A stretch of DNA of 64,000 bases from Lineus longissimus (GCF_910592395.1 NC_088308.1:496001-560000); one strand, 5' to 3'. Counted from the stretch's first letter, positions 45,738 to 61,400 are shown. The notes: generated by a model from the sequence alone, not told the origin. Numbers and translations are program-made.

Positions 45738-48700
45738 ATGCTGTATATCAGATGTATCATGACATGGGTACCTGGTACAGAAGACACCACATTCATCACA
45801 TGATTTCGTATGCAGCGATTCACATGTAGGCAGAGGAGTAAGTAGGAGCGACAATATAAAGACTCAATCTACGAATATAAAAGGACGAAAAAAGCCTTCG
45901 AGCTAAACGTATTTCAAATTGCAATCGTAGCGGTCGTGTTTTTCCCTCTCGTTCTACAACATTGGAATGAGCTGCACTTCTTAGCACTATCCCGCAAAAC
46001 ATGTACCGGTAATGACTTATTCTACTCCTTTGCTTACACAGTGCAAAACAAATTGAAACTGCAAATAGGCACGCGATGATTTGTGAGTATATGACAGAGA
46101 AGCAAATATGACCGGATGGTGTGTATCTAAATTGATCTTCCGGGAGCGGAACTACTTGAATTAGATCGCAACAACCGGGTGATGGAGGGAGTAGTTTCGT
46201 GAAGAACTTTCAAAGCTACAAGCCAGAAATTTCGAAGGGTGATATTTACTCTAAAAGACTGTCTGTCTGCTTGTGCAAATGCAGATTGGGTCACTGACTA
46301 CTTCGATTAGTTGACACGATCAATAATGAGTTCAGTCTAGTAACTTCACTAACGTCCATTTTCTACAATACACGATTTTCAAGAAAGGCTTTTCATTTCA
46401 AGACAGACATAATCTGTATTTTGGACGGAACTGTGAATAAATGTATATGATATATTTCTTTTCAAAAGACTACTGACTGCCCAGAAACATACACAGTGCT
46501 TATCGGACTGGAGCTTCATTCTAATGCAATATGCATCAATTTAAGTCATGTAAGTGACAACTGAGATGCACAATACGAGAGGACAACCATCCCCGTCTCG
46601 AACGAACCTAGTCAGTGAGTTCTTACGACGTTTGTCAACCCCGAGATTTCCATCGTAGGAGTTGCCGGAATAATGTATGGTGAAATCGAGACCCATTACT
46701 TGAGAGACCAAAAGCATATTAGAGTAACAGCAACGGTTGTCCGTCGGACACTCTATCATAGAACATACTTTCCTATCACACCGGTAACATACAGATTAAT
46801 CATTGTGCAGCTGAACACAACAGAGCAACAAATTGGGTAGCCACAAGCTCAATCATTCTTGATCTCATAAAAAATACCACGTAGCTTGAGGACTAGTGCT
46901 GTCTATTCATTGTTATACCACGAAACCAACCAACCTCACCAATCTCATTCCTCTTTGCGTTATGGAGAAACGAAAAACAAAGGGAAGCAATCGTCACAGT
47001 CTTCCGCTCAATCTGACTACAACAGCCAAACTGCCCTTCCGGCTTCAGCGCAATTGCACGATAAATAACTTATAAATGTCTGCTGAGCGTCGCCACCTGC
47101 CTGGGAATGGGAGGGTTCGGGACCACGTGCTCTTCTTGGTCGCAGCAAAGGAGGAGAACGTGTTTGCTTGCAATTACTTTTCTATTGAAATCTTCTCAAT
47201 AAAACCTGTTGACCGACCACAGTATAGACGGACAGACAGGGCAGAGTGATTCGCATCATTGATAACAACACGGATATTCGGTAAAGGCAACTCAATATTG
47301 CAACGTTGAAAGAGCTGGACAAGTAAACTATTTCAGTTATCGACGGGTTACAACCATTACTGTTCAGTGACTTACGCACGTCATTTGCAGTTCCGCTGGA
47401 TTCTGACGATATTTTTCAGCTTCTTCAACTTTTAGGCAAATGTTCAACTGAGATATTTCAGCTTGGTTTATAATTACGGTTTCTAACAGAAACATAGTTA
47501 TCTTCGCTGGATATTGTTCTTTAAGGACGAAGAATTCGTGATTAAGACATCTCATTTTTGGCTGGAATACCAATGTTAAAAGTTGGAAACGGAATTTACA
47601 CTGGGCTCTTTATGTTCATGGCTGGAATTTGGAATTGGTACAAAATGTCAATAATGCATCGCAATGACACTGGATTGCATTAAAAGTTTCTTATGTCTAC
47701 GTCAATAAAACATCTGGTGTGACTTCTTGCAAAAGATAGCGAGCAGTAGCCTTACATTTGCAACGGCTGTAAGGCAGAAGGTCAGTAATCTGACGGTCTT
47801 CTTCCCTAATCAGCAGGACAGAAGTGACATCTCTCAAGAAAAAGGAATCAAGACAAGTACTACGCGAAAGGAATAAGCACTTGGTGAAAGGTAGGTGGTT
47901 TATGATTCTCCAATCTTTGGGCTTCGATGTTAAAAACATGGTAGTTAAATTTGGCATTTACTTGACGTCAGCTCAGTCAGGACTCAAAGCCAAGTTATTA
48001 AACTAGCTCAGGGCAAGTTTTCAACTAACGTTTTCAAATAGTGTTCTATAACCGTGATGTAAATACTCCACCCCACCCGACACTTTCTGTTTCTTTATAA
48101 CAACAGGCCTAAGCTCAACCCAAATTCACTTAATCATCCTTATGATGACCGTTTTACACGATAAAAGCTTCGGTGATGTTTGACCAGAGAGGGTCTCAAG
48201 AGATCACTTAAAATTATAGGATGAGAACATAGCCAAACCACGTTGGGGATACATTTTGATATACAATGTACAATAGCCCTCGATTGTAGAAAATGAATCG
48301 AAGCAATAAGTATCATGATGTTCAGTGACACTTACTTACGTAATCTAGTGGTACACTTGTAAGGCATATTGTATCAATACCATCCTCTTTGTCAACAACT
48401 CATACAATATTTCACTACTCAAGTATATAATGGCGCTTAATTAGATCCGAGCGATGAATTAGTTATGACATTTGAAATATCATGTCGTAAATGGCGTCAG
48501 TCAAGAACGTTTTTTATTATCAAATGCGGAGTTGTCAAAAGTAGTGAATTATCGTCTCATTCAAGATTAATTCCACACAAGTTACTACACTTTGGTTTTC
48601 AGTTTGCATTTGTATTCATATACAAGCACGCCGGCCACTACTCCCTGTTTCACAAGAATTGGCAAGGGTGGACCATCCTGTCCCCTGTGGGCCATCCTGT

Positions 48701-51700
48701 TCCCTATTGTAATTGAATTACATGATAATCTCAGTCATAGATGAGTTTATTGCATGTGAGATGAAATTCTTTGGTGAATCACTAATAATTTTCATACACC
48801 CAAAATCAGTCTCAAGAGGAGAAATTCACACACAGGAATCTGAAGAATATATTTTGAGTTTACTCGGAGTATACCGGTACTGTAGTTGGTTAACTATGCT
48901 CAGCGTAATTACCTGCACCAAAGCAAAAACTTACTTGGCAGATAACACCTGACATATCCGTAATTCGTTAAGTGGCTGTGTGTTCTATCAATGCGCACAC
49001 GTTATACGGGCAGCAATTTACGGAGCACTATAAATTTTGATTTGCAAAACTTTATAAGCTCCCATGACCACTTGCATATCGTTAGCTTATAATGCTTTAC
49101 ACATTATACATGTACAGTATTTATCTTCGCGAAATCAACAACGGACCCTCAGATTTTGAGGAATAAAACTGTGACAAGACAATGTGATAAAGTGTACGTG
49201 ATGTTGTAATATCACGTGAATTGTATGTCTTTCATACATCTCTATGTAGACGTCAGGTTAATCACTCGTTTAAAGCAATACAAATGTCGTCGACGCACCT
49301 GCAACGAAATGAAACTGTTAGCTCTGTACCGTGACCAATATAACATGAAAGGTTATTTAATTAAATGCTCAGCGCGACATGATGCTTGCTAGACGACAAT
49401 AAAAAGTTGCAATATTCTTACCATGAGGTGGGAAGGATTGCTGTGCAATCATATTAAAAACATCAATGTTTCTTGCTGCAATTTACCATCTCCAGACTAC
49501 GACAAAGAAAATACATTTCAAGACCATAGTTTCCTCAATCCACACACTAGAACGCCATTATCATTAGCATTTAAACGTATACGTCTTCGAGAAATGCATA
49601 TCAAAGCTAGATTGCTGAACAAAATCGACTGCAGTTAACATTAAGGACGATGTGAAATTGTCAGATTTAAAGACTTTAGAGGGAAAGTTTGCCAGAGACC
49701 TACTTGTCTATTTGCTGGTAGCCACTGGTTTCAAATGACTATTAGAAGATTATACTGAACAGATAATACCTTGTATCACACATCCTGCCATGCAAAGGTT
49801 GGTTCAATTCATCAACATCGGTTCACTTGCTCAATGGATGCTTGTACGGCATTTGACATCATGAAATATCTCCAGATTTGTATTCTGGGAACAATTGCCA
49901 GGCTTCATAATTAGATTCTCTTTAAGTGTCATGGCTCTAGTCCAGTCCCGCACATACCTGCAAAAGTACATGTAACAAGTCAAAAACAAAAGGCAGCGAT
50001 TGATATCACCCATAAACCCCCGTTTTATGGACCAAAATTTATCAGACTGCATCTCGAACACAAAAAAAACAAAACAAGATCATTGATTGCCAGTCCCCAG
50101 ATCTGCTTAAGCCATTTTCTCGTTTTTCATTTGAAATGTCATGCGAATATTGCGACAGAGAAAGACTGAAGGGTATCTTGAGCTTTAGAGTCACGCCATT
50201 CGTATTGCTACAAAAACATTGGCTCCGAACGAGCCCACGGATGACTAGACGCCAAATATCAATTTGAAACATTCTTTAGCAACGGTCAAATCACCCAGTT
50301 ACGCTTGCTTTTCCTTGAAACCAACTTGTGGCGCGTGAATTGTATTTAACAATGTTGATGTCAAATACACCGATATGTGCTGAGATCACTATCGACTAGC
50401 ACTTTACTAGATAATATCTTAAATCAAAAAGTGTTAAACTCAAAGCAGCTTAAATAAGTGCATAGTAGCAAGCAATTTTTATATCCCGATCGGGAATAAG
50501 CTGTAAATCAAAAGAGCCAATCGTTTGTGTAGTTTGGGAAAAGCGTAGGCCTGCAGCATACGTCTAATTGGTTACATGATGGCTAGCTAGGTAGCACAAA
50601 AAAGAGTTAATTTACGTAAGAATAAACAAACGAAGAAATCAACAATTGCTACCTTAACCAAGTAGTTATGAAGAGGTCCATAAATCATGAAGGTATCGTT
50701 GGGAAGGGGAAATTGTAATTAGTTCGTATAAGCAACGTTCGTACTCCTGTTGATGTACTGTACGCTTTGAAATGTAATTGAGCATCCGAAGAATGCTCAT
50801 AAGAAACGTCAGCTCCTTGCCGGTATAGTTAAGAGTGTGAATTTAAAAGATGTAAGTATATTCCTCCAAAAGGATCCAAAAGAAATGTGCTTTTCCCACT
50901 ACTAACTTTATAGGTCTCTAATTTAAAGGGCTTTAAGCGATTACAAATTCTAAAACGCAACATTCGGTATATCCAATATTGTCTGACCTGATTTTACTTC
51001 TTTCTAGCCAGCAACTTCGTAGATTCTCTGGTAATGGCAAAAAAACTCAGTTTTTAATGATCACCGTTACCAAAAGCAACAATACTATATTAGGGCCGGG
51101 TCGAAACAGAATCTACGAACAGGCATAAAAAACTACATTATCCCACACAGTGATGCGTTCATGATGAGGATGGAGATATATTTAAAGGCTTCCTTGTACA
51201 CGAGGGTCTCCGCAGGGTGATCCCCGTAATGAGCAGGCCAAACCTTGAGATTCAATGTCTGCTGGCAGCATCCAACATCTGGTGATAAAGTTTGCAGTGA
51301 CTTAACAATTCACAGCTTTTTAACGACAGCTACGGCTGCAGGAAAGATAAGTTAGGGCATCGTTTTCAAATGCTCCCTTCCCTAACACCATCCCCCCCCC
51401 CCCCATCCTCCCCAATACACACAGAGAAAAAAGTTGATGAGATCTGGCAAAGCGGGGCACAGATCACGTCACAGGCAAAAGAAAGACGATATCAATTTCT
51501 TTCAAGAACCGTGCCTGAGCGTTCCACTTTGACATTGATAAAGTCATTCCTAAACAGGTGTTGCGACATTGTTTTAATCCCGGTCTCAGTTATCGGAATG
51601 ATTAGTTGCGTTGTCATAACCCCCTCCACCTGCGCTCCTTTGCAATTACTTTCTTCATTGTAGGTTTCAACAACGAAGAGCATCACCTTAAAAACTGATA

Positions 51701-51857
51701 AATGTGCGTGACTTCAGCAGAGCGGAGCGAGGCACATTTGTGAAATGCTAGATGATCTTGAAAACTACGGCGTTTTCGGACATAACCCTGGAATCGACGC
51801 AAGTATCAACCTGGCCTGGTAATTACATTGCTACGTCCCTTGGGGAGTTCGTAGATG
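45738..51857. other. Gene-poor region upstream of the GPCR
   Basis: No firm gene. A minus-strand open segment ending at a perfect GTAAGT donor near 47379 (47573-47380) could be an exon of something unrecognised. A 13-C tract lies at 51392-51404. The phrase ATGGGTACCTGG at about 45764 may be a SINE tail remnant. Confidence 0.4.
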
Positions 51858-51951
51858 TATATAACGCTTTTGGATTAAACTTAGAGTAAAGTAGAGGTTA
51901 CTGTCAGGTGCAGATATTGCTTGAAGACAAACCTGGGAGTATTGGAAACTG
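51858..51951 (+). promoter_or_regulatory. Possible GPCR promoter and 5'-UTR exon
   Basis: TATATAA at 51858-51864 is followed about 90 bases later by a perfect donor G|GTAAGT (GT at 51952-51953). This could be a short 5'-UTR exon spliced to sequence just before the GPCR start at 52403, as inferred for the globin gene. A second weak TATAAG at 52334-52339 is an alternative promoter. Confidence 0.3.
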
Positions 51952-52402
51952 GTAAGTCACACTGGAAACAGTAAGCTTTGGAAAATCACACGGCAGATAA
52001 CCATAGTTCCAAGTAGGCGCCTCTCTTGGAAAACTTAGTAATAAGGCATGTAAGTGGCGACTTTAGATGACTTGGAAGAATAGAAGTATCATCTTTTCTT
52101 TTGAAGATATAGTAACTGTGAAACAAAGCCACATTTGAATCAAGGTATTGAACTGAAAGTACGGCGCAAATCACGACGGATCAAAGAGACATCGATACTG
52201 TGACGAAGATTTATACTGTGGATGTAGACACTGTATCAAGCTTATTGGTTCTGCCTCTGCGTTACATAATAAGACGACATTAAGCAGTGCATAGCAAACA
52301 CGATAGCCGGTCAGATTGATCGAACATGTACGATATAAGTGAGTGAAGAAAAAGAGCTTATAGTGAGAGAGGAGCACCATCAAGCCAGAGTTAATTACAA
52401 AT

Positions 52403-55400
52403 ATGGCGGACGAAAGAAATTTAGGTCAGATGACAACAAACATGTCTTCAAGGAATTCGACCTTTCCAGTGGATTACAAAGAGGACTACCCTGAAGAATA
52501 CGACTATGGAACGTACGATAACTACGACTTCTCAAAGTTCCTCTTCCCAAACCAAAGACCTACCAAACCTGCCTGGGAGTACGCCCTCAAGATTTCATTG
52601 TGTGTGATCATTGTTTTGGTGTCGCTGATTGGCAATAGTTTGGTTATCTATGTCGTAGCCATGAACAAGCGAATGAGGACCACCACAAACTATTACATCG
52701 TCAATTTAGCAGTTGCAGACCTCATGGTGACGTTGTGCTGCACGTGGGTCCAGTGTTATGATGATCTGAGTCCGAAGTGGCCACTGGGATCCTTTCTCTG
52801 CAAGTTTAATACATTTGCACAAGGTAGCTATCCATTTTTTAAAATAATCAAGCCACATGTTCCACTATATCTAGGCCCTGTATCACTTTAGATATTCCTA
52901 CTTGCTCACCCTCAGTCACCCATCCCCGAAAGCAAACCTGCCCAGACAACTACACCTTCTCCCCAAAATAGTTCTTTTCGGTGAAATATAATTTTGGAGG
53001 CCAGATTGTCATTTTTTGGCAATCCGAGAACGGATGAAATATATCTCACCTCTCTAAAGTGATGGACTAAAAACAGTACGTCAACTTTGCTTCTTTTTTT
53101 GATAGTTTCCTTACTCCGTTCACGTTGCTACTCGTCACGCCACCTCACTTCCTCATAATTGATGAGCCACTGATGAGTGTTTTAAGGTGACATCGTACTC
53201 ACATTACATTTCCTCATGCATTTCGTCACCCCATCAGTATTTTAGACACCCACTAGACTATTTCATATTCTACGTGGCGGTGACCTCTTACAACGGCAAA
53301 GTGTGTTACGCGCGCAGTGAAACGCTTACGTTGTTGCCTTATGGAGCATGGAGAAATCAACAAAATGTACACCATTTTACTGCAATTGTATAATTGGTTT
53401 CGAGCACAGAATTCAATTTTACACCGGTATGTCAACTGACAGGTTATTCATTGACAAGGATAGATAGAGTACCGTAAAATAAAAAGTGCCGCAGCAGAGA
53501 TATTAAGACAACGCAGGTGGCCGAGCAGCAGCCAACATAATCATTGATTAGACACCAAGAAGCAACGCTTACGTTATTCAATGATTCTTACGATCCTTTA
53601 CCTTTAAGCTAAACGCAAGATAGGGTCAAGATGTCCCTATCAATCCAATTACTACCACATGTATATTGGTGTTTCATTCCAAAGGCCTTTTCGGATGTCT
53701 TGGATGATAACAAGCTTATCGCTATGCGAAATGATGAGGCTATCGATAAACAGTCTCTGAAGTTAAGTTCAACACCTTCCTTTTATTTCACTCCGTCAAT
53801 GGCGACTTAATACAAACGTCATGTTGGATATTCTTTAATCTTAGATGCGTTCATATGTCAACTTCTGTGCAGATAAATGTTTCATGGATTTGTTACAGGG
53901 AAAATTTGCTCATGTTCATTTAAATTCAAATCCAAGTCTTGCCCATTTATCAAATATAATTTGCAGAAATGAAGTATAAGGATCGAGCTTTTTTCTGTTC
54001 AGAAAGCGACTAATCCGGACACTCTGATGAAAGAGAAATAAACTGTTATTTGACTTATTTCAACTTTAGGCAACGCTAATTGCATCATTCCTCAAAGCTA
54101 CTTCATCAAGGATAAGAACGCGTACTCTTGTCGGGCCCTCAGTAACTGTGATATCAATAGTTAGTATTTTCCTTTATAGTGGGGTCCTAATTTTGTAAGA
54201 AGTAATTAGTTATTTTCACTTTACTGTGATGTCATAACTAACAGATACATTGCCATCGGTGTTTGTAAGCTTATGTAATGCAGGCGAAATATCATGATCA
54301 TGGATAAGTAGTGCATTCAGTCAAAAGAGTGGCCGGCCCACCATGGGAAGTCTAGATTTTTAGTTCTACATGGTCAAGGCGAACAAGCTAGACCATAGCG
54401 AGAATTTGAATGTTTTTGAATGATTCTTTACAATAACGACATAAGAATATTTGATTGAAACAAATTTCGCATCGAATTCTAGAAGACATTTCTATTCAAA
54501 TAGACAAATCATGTTTTCCATTTGAAAGAATTAATCATGATATTGGGTATTTAGGTTCGATTAAGTTTGTAATAATTTTGCCATTAGAGTTTTTATCAAA
54601 TAATTGTTTCACTAAGTACTGATGAGTACCGACACAATCTCATTAAGAAAGCTAATTAGAATATGGATAACAATTTCTCTCATTAAGGTGCTGTAAAAAG
54701 ATGAGTTGAACAATCTGTATTTGTCGCTTTTTTTCCAGACCAGCGCGGTCCCAGTGGCGAAGTTCTGTTATAGCCCGGGAAAAGACTCGCCAACCTATGG
54801 GACGGGTAAACCTCTGTTGATTTCGCCTCTTACACGTCACCGCACATTATTACATTACGTAACATTCACAGAGACCATTTCATTTTCGAGAAACTGAGCT
54901 CCAACACTAGGGGGCGCTGATCTGAGAAGAGTGAACTGAAACATATGAAGCCGATTTTTTCGATCTTCATGTCATTTTATTTCAGGTAAAGTAATGCAAA
55001 CAGGCCTGAACAACATAACGTAATTACCAGGTTATCTTTATTTCTTGCATCGTATGTACATCTTTCCTCCCGGGCTTCACCAAGAACTTCCCTATGGCAG
55101 ATATTTAGCCCATATCACCAGTGAAAACTGATATGTTTCGGGGGAAACGCAAATACGTAAAAACTGATTCAAGTTATCTGTGGGAATCTTCAAGAGAAAA
55201 GGAGTCCAGCTGTTTCAATGTAACCACCATATTATCTTAATTATTCGCATCTTCCTATCTGTTCTGCGGGACTATGAAATGAACAACCTGTAAACGTTAA
55301 CGGTTCTGCCTTCATCGCTTGTTTGTGCTCATTTCATGTTTGGGGAGGGGAGCAAAGAGGTCAAGCTGACTTTATTGGGAGGAAACTTTGGCATTGAGAT

Positions 55401-58400
55401 CAAATCTCATAGAAGTCGTCTACGAGAATCTCAAATAGTAAAAACAGCCGCAAAAGATGCAATGTAATCACACCATTATCTTTATTATTTGCATCTTTCC
55501 TCGGGGACTTTGCTCAGGGTTAGCATCTTTGTCTCTGAATCAATAAAAGCTAATCAGATATTCTCAAGCCAATTATGATTTATCAAGATGATCTTTTTGT
55601 ACTAGATTATTGGCCATGATGGTGCTATTACGGTGACGTTTTGATACATGGCCGCTGGACATGTATTGTGATGGATGGTGCGATATTTAATGGAAGTCAA
55701 TGGCTATCTTTTGATCAAACTAATCTTGCACATAGATACTGGAGGGTATAATGAACGAGAGAGGGTGGCGCATACTTGCCTGGCATGTATGACGAACACA
55801 TTCATTTTAACAGGATAGCTGGCGTGGCCATTTTGTGCAGTCATCAAAAATTAGTATAAGCTGTCTTTCAACCATACACATGGTAAAAACGCTTCACATT
55901 AACTTAATCTTCTCATATCGTTTGTCATGACAATCCATACGTACATTTCCTGCGAGAAAAAACACAACATATCTGTGCTGTTCGCATTCATGCATCGTCT
56001 ATTTTGTCATTTCTTTTGACAGCAACGACAGGTGTCTCTTAATTAGCCTTTGCAGCATGTTCACATATTTCATTTTTGCTGTCAAATTGATAAGCAAATA
56101 CGGACTTTCACTCATACGTAAACACAGGGGCTTTTAACGATCTCATGTTTCTCGAGTAATATTTACCAGAAGTCAACTAAATATCCGCTCTCATGGGAAG
56201 TCATCTGGTCAATTCACACGAATACATCAAGCATTAGGCATTGTTAGAGAAAGCGATAGTATTTGGTCTCTAAACAGAAAGTCAATCGATGTTGCTAAAG
56301 ATTCCTCCACGCAAATTCCTTTTATAGCCAGAGAGGGAAACAATGCGAGAAGTTTGGTTTAAGTTTAGAATCTTCTCATGAGTTCAAAGAACCTCAGGGG
56401 ATCCACTATACAGATGCTACATGGTTGGTGTTAAAAACGAAGGAAGTCGATATATCACTTCTCTTCCTCAAGAACCTGGGCATGAGAAAAGTTTCGCGTG
56501 ATGATGACCGCATTGTTATATACGACGTTATCACCACTCAAAATGAGGTGAATCTGAAAGAACCATCCTTGTGGAGACTAGCATGCTGCGCAAATGACAA
56601 AGCCAATTTCGCCGCCTTGCAGATGACGTTTCGTGGCCACGGACAGAATGCTTGAGTGACATTGGAAACAAGACACATCCATTCTGTTTGAAGATGGCCT
56701 TATTCATTTCTTCATCATAGCTATAGCGTCCATCAGCATATAACACTGTTTCTTATGCACCATTGGCACTGGAATAGGTCTTCAAGTTCAAATCCTCTGG
56801 CATTTAGAGCCTCAGTCAAACAGATATGTAATCGGTGATAAGTAGACTGCCTCAAGTGCAAAACGAATTGGTCCATATATTACTGGTATCGAACCAACGA
56901 TGTTCGACAGTACAGCAACCCACTAGACAACCACAGCCGCCCCTTCAGATAATGAATTCAAAGCGCGACACATGCAAGATGAAGGAATGATAAAATAAAC
57001 CTATTACAAGTTATTAAGTTAGGATACGTAATCATAAACATTATGCTTAAATAATTAATGGAATGCAAGCGCTTACTCACTGAATATTTCAACATATTCG
57101 CTGCACATAGATTCAGCCTTACATTCTCCAGCGAAAATACCAATAAAAAGAGAAAAGGAGACAACTGATGGCAAAGTGATGCCTCGAACTACAGGTGCAC
57201 CAAAGCTGTGTAATCGGATTAACAAAATGATGCCCACTGTATGGCCGGACATGGCGTTCAGTGTTAAACGTGGTGGCTTTGTCCAAGAGCGTCTGACCTT
57301 TCGGAGCCTAGTGATGTGGGAATTGTTATAGCTACTTAAGTGTGGCTGATGAAAAATGGCAATAGCCTTCAAAAATTCAACTGAGGAATGTTTTTCAAAA
57401 AATGAATTTCCTCATGACGCAAATTTTGTACGCTTCCATGAGTCTGTTGATGTCATAGCTTTTCAGATTACGCGTGCTACAAGCATCATGGGCAGAGTTG
57501 TTCAAAACCACGTTAGCTTCAACGGAGGCGTTAAGTCTTAAGTGAAATTTCCAATGGAATTAACTGAAAGAGATAACGTCTTTAAGCCAAGGATACTTAA
57601 AGTAACCGTTAGGGATAATTGTGCTTTTGATCAACTTGGCCCTAGTATAGAGCAAACATCACCAACAGGCAATAAACATTATCAATGGCAATGTGGCATC
57701 TACTTCGTCAGATTTGATCTCGAGTATTGCATACTCTTGCCTTCTATCCATTATTCAAATGAAAAATATGCAACACTTCTTTGCAAATCATCATTCCAAT
57801 GATTGGTGTACCTTTTGGTGAAGAGGCCAGCGCAGTATTACCGTTTAATTAGCTTGGCTAGGTTAGTACAGACATGGCCATTTATTATCATTCGTTCTCT
57901 GAATATTCTATATTAACTTAGGAATAAAAAGTGGGATTCCAAGAGCGTTCGATATTTCCACGGATAGTGACATGGGAATAGTTACCATTATACTAGCACT
58001 GTCAGCATCTTTAGTGTGGGCGTCATAAAAAAGGCAATCATCTAACTATGAACATGCATCGCCAGTGACAAAACTGTTTATCGGACTCATGTCCTTGGAG
58101 CCATCAAAAAGTGTGTAGACATATGATCATCAGTATCAATCTGACAAAGCACAGAAAATTGGTTCAGCAAGGGATAGCAGACGATAGCAGATGTTCATAC
58201 TCATTCTACTTTGGAGATTACGATACCATATAGGAAGGGTACGAATAAACGTATGAACATTGTCCACTAAAAGCCTTGTACTTAATACTTGCGCCTGGGA
58301 TAAGGAAATACACACGCGACCATAAACCTTGCATTTAAAAATGTCAATCAATCCTCCTATCACACTCCAATATCAAAAGGTATTATGCCAAATCCTTTAA

Positions 58401-61400
58401 TGTACCGCCAGGTCGCCCCTTCAATGGATAAAGCTGGTTGGTAGATAGAGAGATCGCATAATGTACTGCAAGATCAGCCGTTCTGAGGGAGACGTGGTTG
58501 GTTGAAAAACTTATGTTGTACATCTTTAATGTACCCCATGACAAGCGACAGACAGTCGGACAGACGTCAGTACATATGTTTGCAGAGCGACAATACTATT
58601 CCTACACCTAGGGTCGATATGAGAAACCTAAAGCTCATGTTCATGAAACAGGTTCTGGCTTCTGTAGAGGTAAAGAGATGTCTATACAACGTAGATGGTG
58701 AGAGCTGATAATTGGGATAATTTTCTCTCCACCATGGATGCGAGCTTCTCACGATGCAGCCTGGTTAAGGGCAATTCTGTTCGGCGAGATGGTTCACGTA
58801 AAGAAACAGAAACATGGCCTGAAAGTCTAAATCTCAGTACTACCTAGAGACAACATTCAGTTATCAAGTCCAGTTTCATGATATGCTGAGACTTTGTGTG
58901 GCACAAAAGACTTGAGCAGTAGCGTAACGATTATTACACATATTCCCGCCGCATCAAACATCGTCTTTTTAACGACTTTGGAAGCAATATCTATTTAGAC
59001 ATTTCAAACCAGTAGAGATAAGTCATCTAGTGATGGAAAGAAAATGAAGAAATTCTACATAATCGGTCAATGATTTCACTGTCCGTCCCCCTGTTTCTCA
59101 ATATTCCCATCGTAACTGCTATAGACTCTTATCGTATACGAACTATTTACATACAAAAACGATTCACATGTCAAAAACAGGCAGTGTTGGAAGGCCATTG
59201 TGAAGGGGTGAAAAACTCGTCTCTTCTCGCGATACGGCCAATATGATAGCTAAGCTATTTGAGGTCTTTTATTGTACGATAATTCCCCTATATCATATTC
59301 TCCGATTAGACATGCGACGCATCCCACGTATCTCCCGTTTTATATTGGCGGCTGGGTAAGAGAAATCGTGGCGTGGTTCAGACATACCAGACGAAATCTA
59401 ATCTTTCCTATTTAAACTTTTGATTGTTATCCAAATTGGTCATCCAACTTTCTGTGGATCACAAGTTTTCTCCCAAAGCTTTGTCAACGCAGATCTTATC
59501 TGAGCTTTTTCTTCACTAATTAGGCCTAATCGAATAATCGTGTGTAAGTCCTGATGAAATTAACCTTACACAGGATTGCCCAAAGCCATACTCGATTAAT
59601 CACTTCTTTGGCGAAATTATTCAACCCGACCTTGCTTTTGATGACCATCCTATCAACTATAAGCAAAGGCAATTATCGAGTTAATGAAACCTGTATCCTG
59701 TGTTTTCATGACGACTTCGTAGCAACTTGGATGTTACAGGTTCTGTTCTCCTTCATAGAAATTACAGATTACAGAAGATGATGGTTTCATCCTCAGTGCC
59801 CTTTCGGGCAAGTTTAGCCAGTAAATGGAACGGTTAACCTGATCGCAATCATTCAGGATCGTGTAAAACAAAGGTTCCAGTAAGATGTCAGTCATCGTCC
59901 TTTGTTACGGGTCCGCTCTTCAAAACTTTTCCTTTCTAAGCTTTTATTTAACTCTCTTTATAAGGAGGGTCTGCTCCTATATTCTAAACCTTCTGCACTT
60001 TCAATCAACGTCCTTGTTTTCTAACTGTTTGCCAAATCTTCTCACATCAGCGGCTCCCCAACTGAAAAGTTCTCTTCCCTGCCCTTAGTAACTAGCCATA
60101 GAATAAACGGGCGTCACGCGCAGATGACAATTTATTGTTATAGGACATAATACATCATCTTTAGTCGTTCAAAAACTTCTCCAACTGCAAACTATGCCTC
60201 GATTTATTTGTCAGGTAAAGAAAGAAGGCTAAATAAAATAATATTGTAATAAACACTTCCCATTTCAACAGCGAGGGGTTGCAGGACTTGTGCATAGATT
60301 GAGAGATTATTAGCCATGTCAGCAAGAACATCTGCCAATGGAGCATAATTGATGAGAACTAAGACAATAACGCCTTTTTACTCCAACTTTAACGAGGACC
60401 AGCAGAGTTACGCCAAGTTAAATGGTATGGTTATGAGCTTTCTTATTCTGTCTTCGATTTCAAAAGTTTTTATGACTAGTGTTGAGAGTTCCATTTTGTT
60501 TTTAGTGGGCTTTAATGTATAAGCGCTCAATTCTGAAATGGCGAACAACTTTTACAGTGAACGGTACTGGGATGGTTTCTCCGTGAACTGACTGACATCT
60601 TTTTTTTAAATCGATGTGTCTTGTGTGTTTTACTTTGGCCTCCAGTGGCTCACTGCGTCACAATCTGGATGCAATAAACAACAGTAGTCATCATACTGAA
60701 CCGAAGACGGAAATAATGTAATTGGGCAGTCTTCCTATCAAACTGCTCTGCACCCATTACCGCTAGTAAGATAAACGATAAACAGTTGTTCGCATGCCAG
60801 AAAGACTCAGCTGTGCTAATTGTCCTTTCAAACCATCCTCTAATCTAATATGTACCAAGCATGGATACTCATGAATGGTTATTTCATACTTGATCAATTT
60901 TAACAATTGTATATTGATAATTTTGAATGCTTATTTGCTTAAAATGCGAACTGACAATACCAAAAAATATGTATTTACACCATGTAAATTTATTCTCGGT
61001 TAAATGCGTACTGCCGAAAGTACACGATATACGTGTACTAAGTTGTTCAGCGGTCAAAGAATTCCAATGTTTTGAACCGATATGTTCATTGATTTCCAAC
61101 CCGAATTACCAGGATTATCGCAATAAACCAACTCGCAGGGATGGCTCCAAAGGTCATATAATTATGACGACTGACTTTGATTTTGGTACATCCATTTGTA
61201 TTCAAAGTAGACGGGGTAACCTTCAAAGAGATGGCGTGGCTGACTTAGGTGCGAGGATCAATCATTGATGCATTTTATTTTATTCTAAGAAAGCAATGAC
61301 GACACACTGTGACCAAGATGATTAGAATATGTCATAAAATATCATGTAATGTTATGCAAACGCACTCCTAAATTCCGGCTACTGACAAACGCACGTACCC

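Noticed and set aside
52824-52891. Read-through of GPCR exon 1 past 52823
   Set aside because: The G|GTAGCT donor at 52823 restores TM3 in frame with the exon at 62472; the read-through ends in non-receptor sequence.
57073-57372. 99-codon minus-strand ORF with a hydrophobic stretch
   Set aside because: Considered as a nested membrane-protein exon; no family resemblance or splice pairing, and it lies in a repeat-bearing intron.
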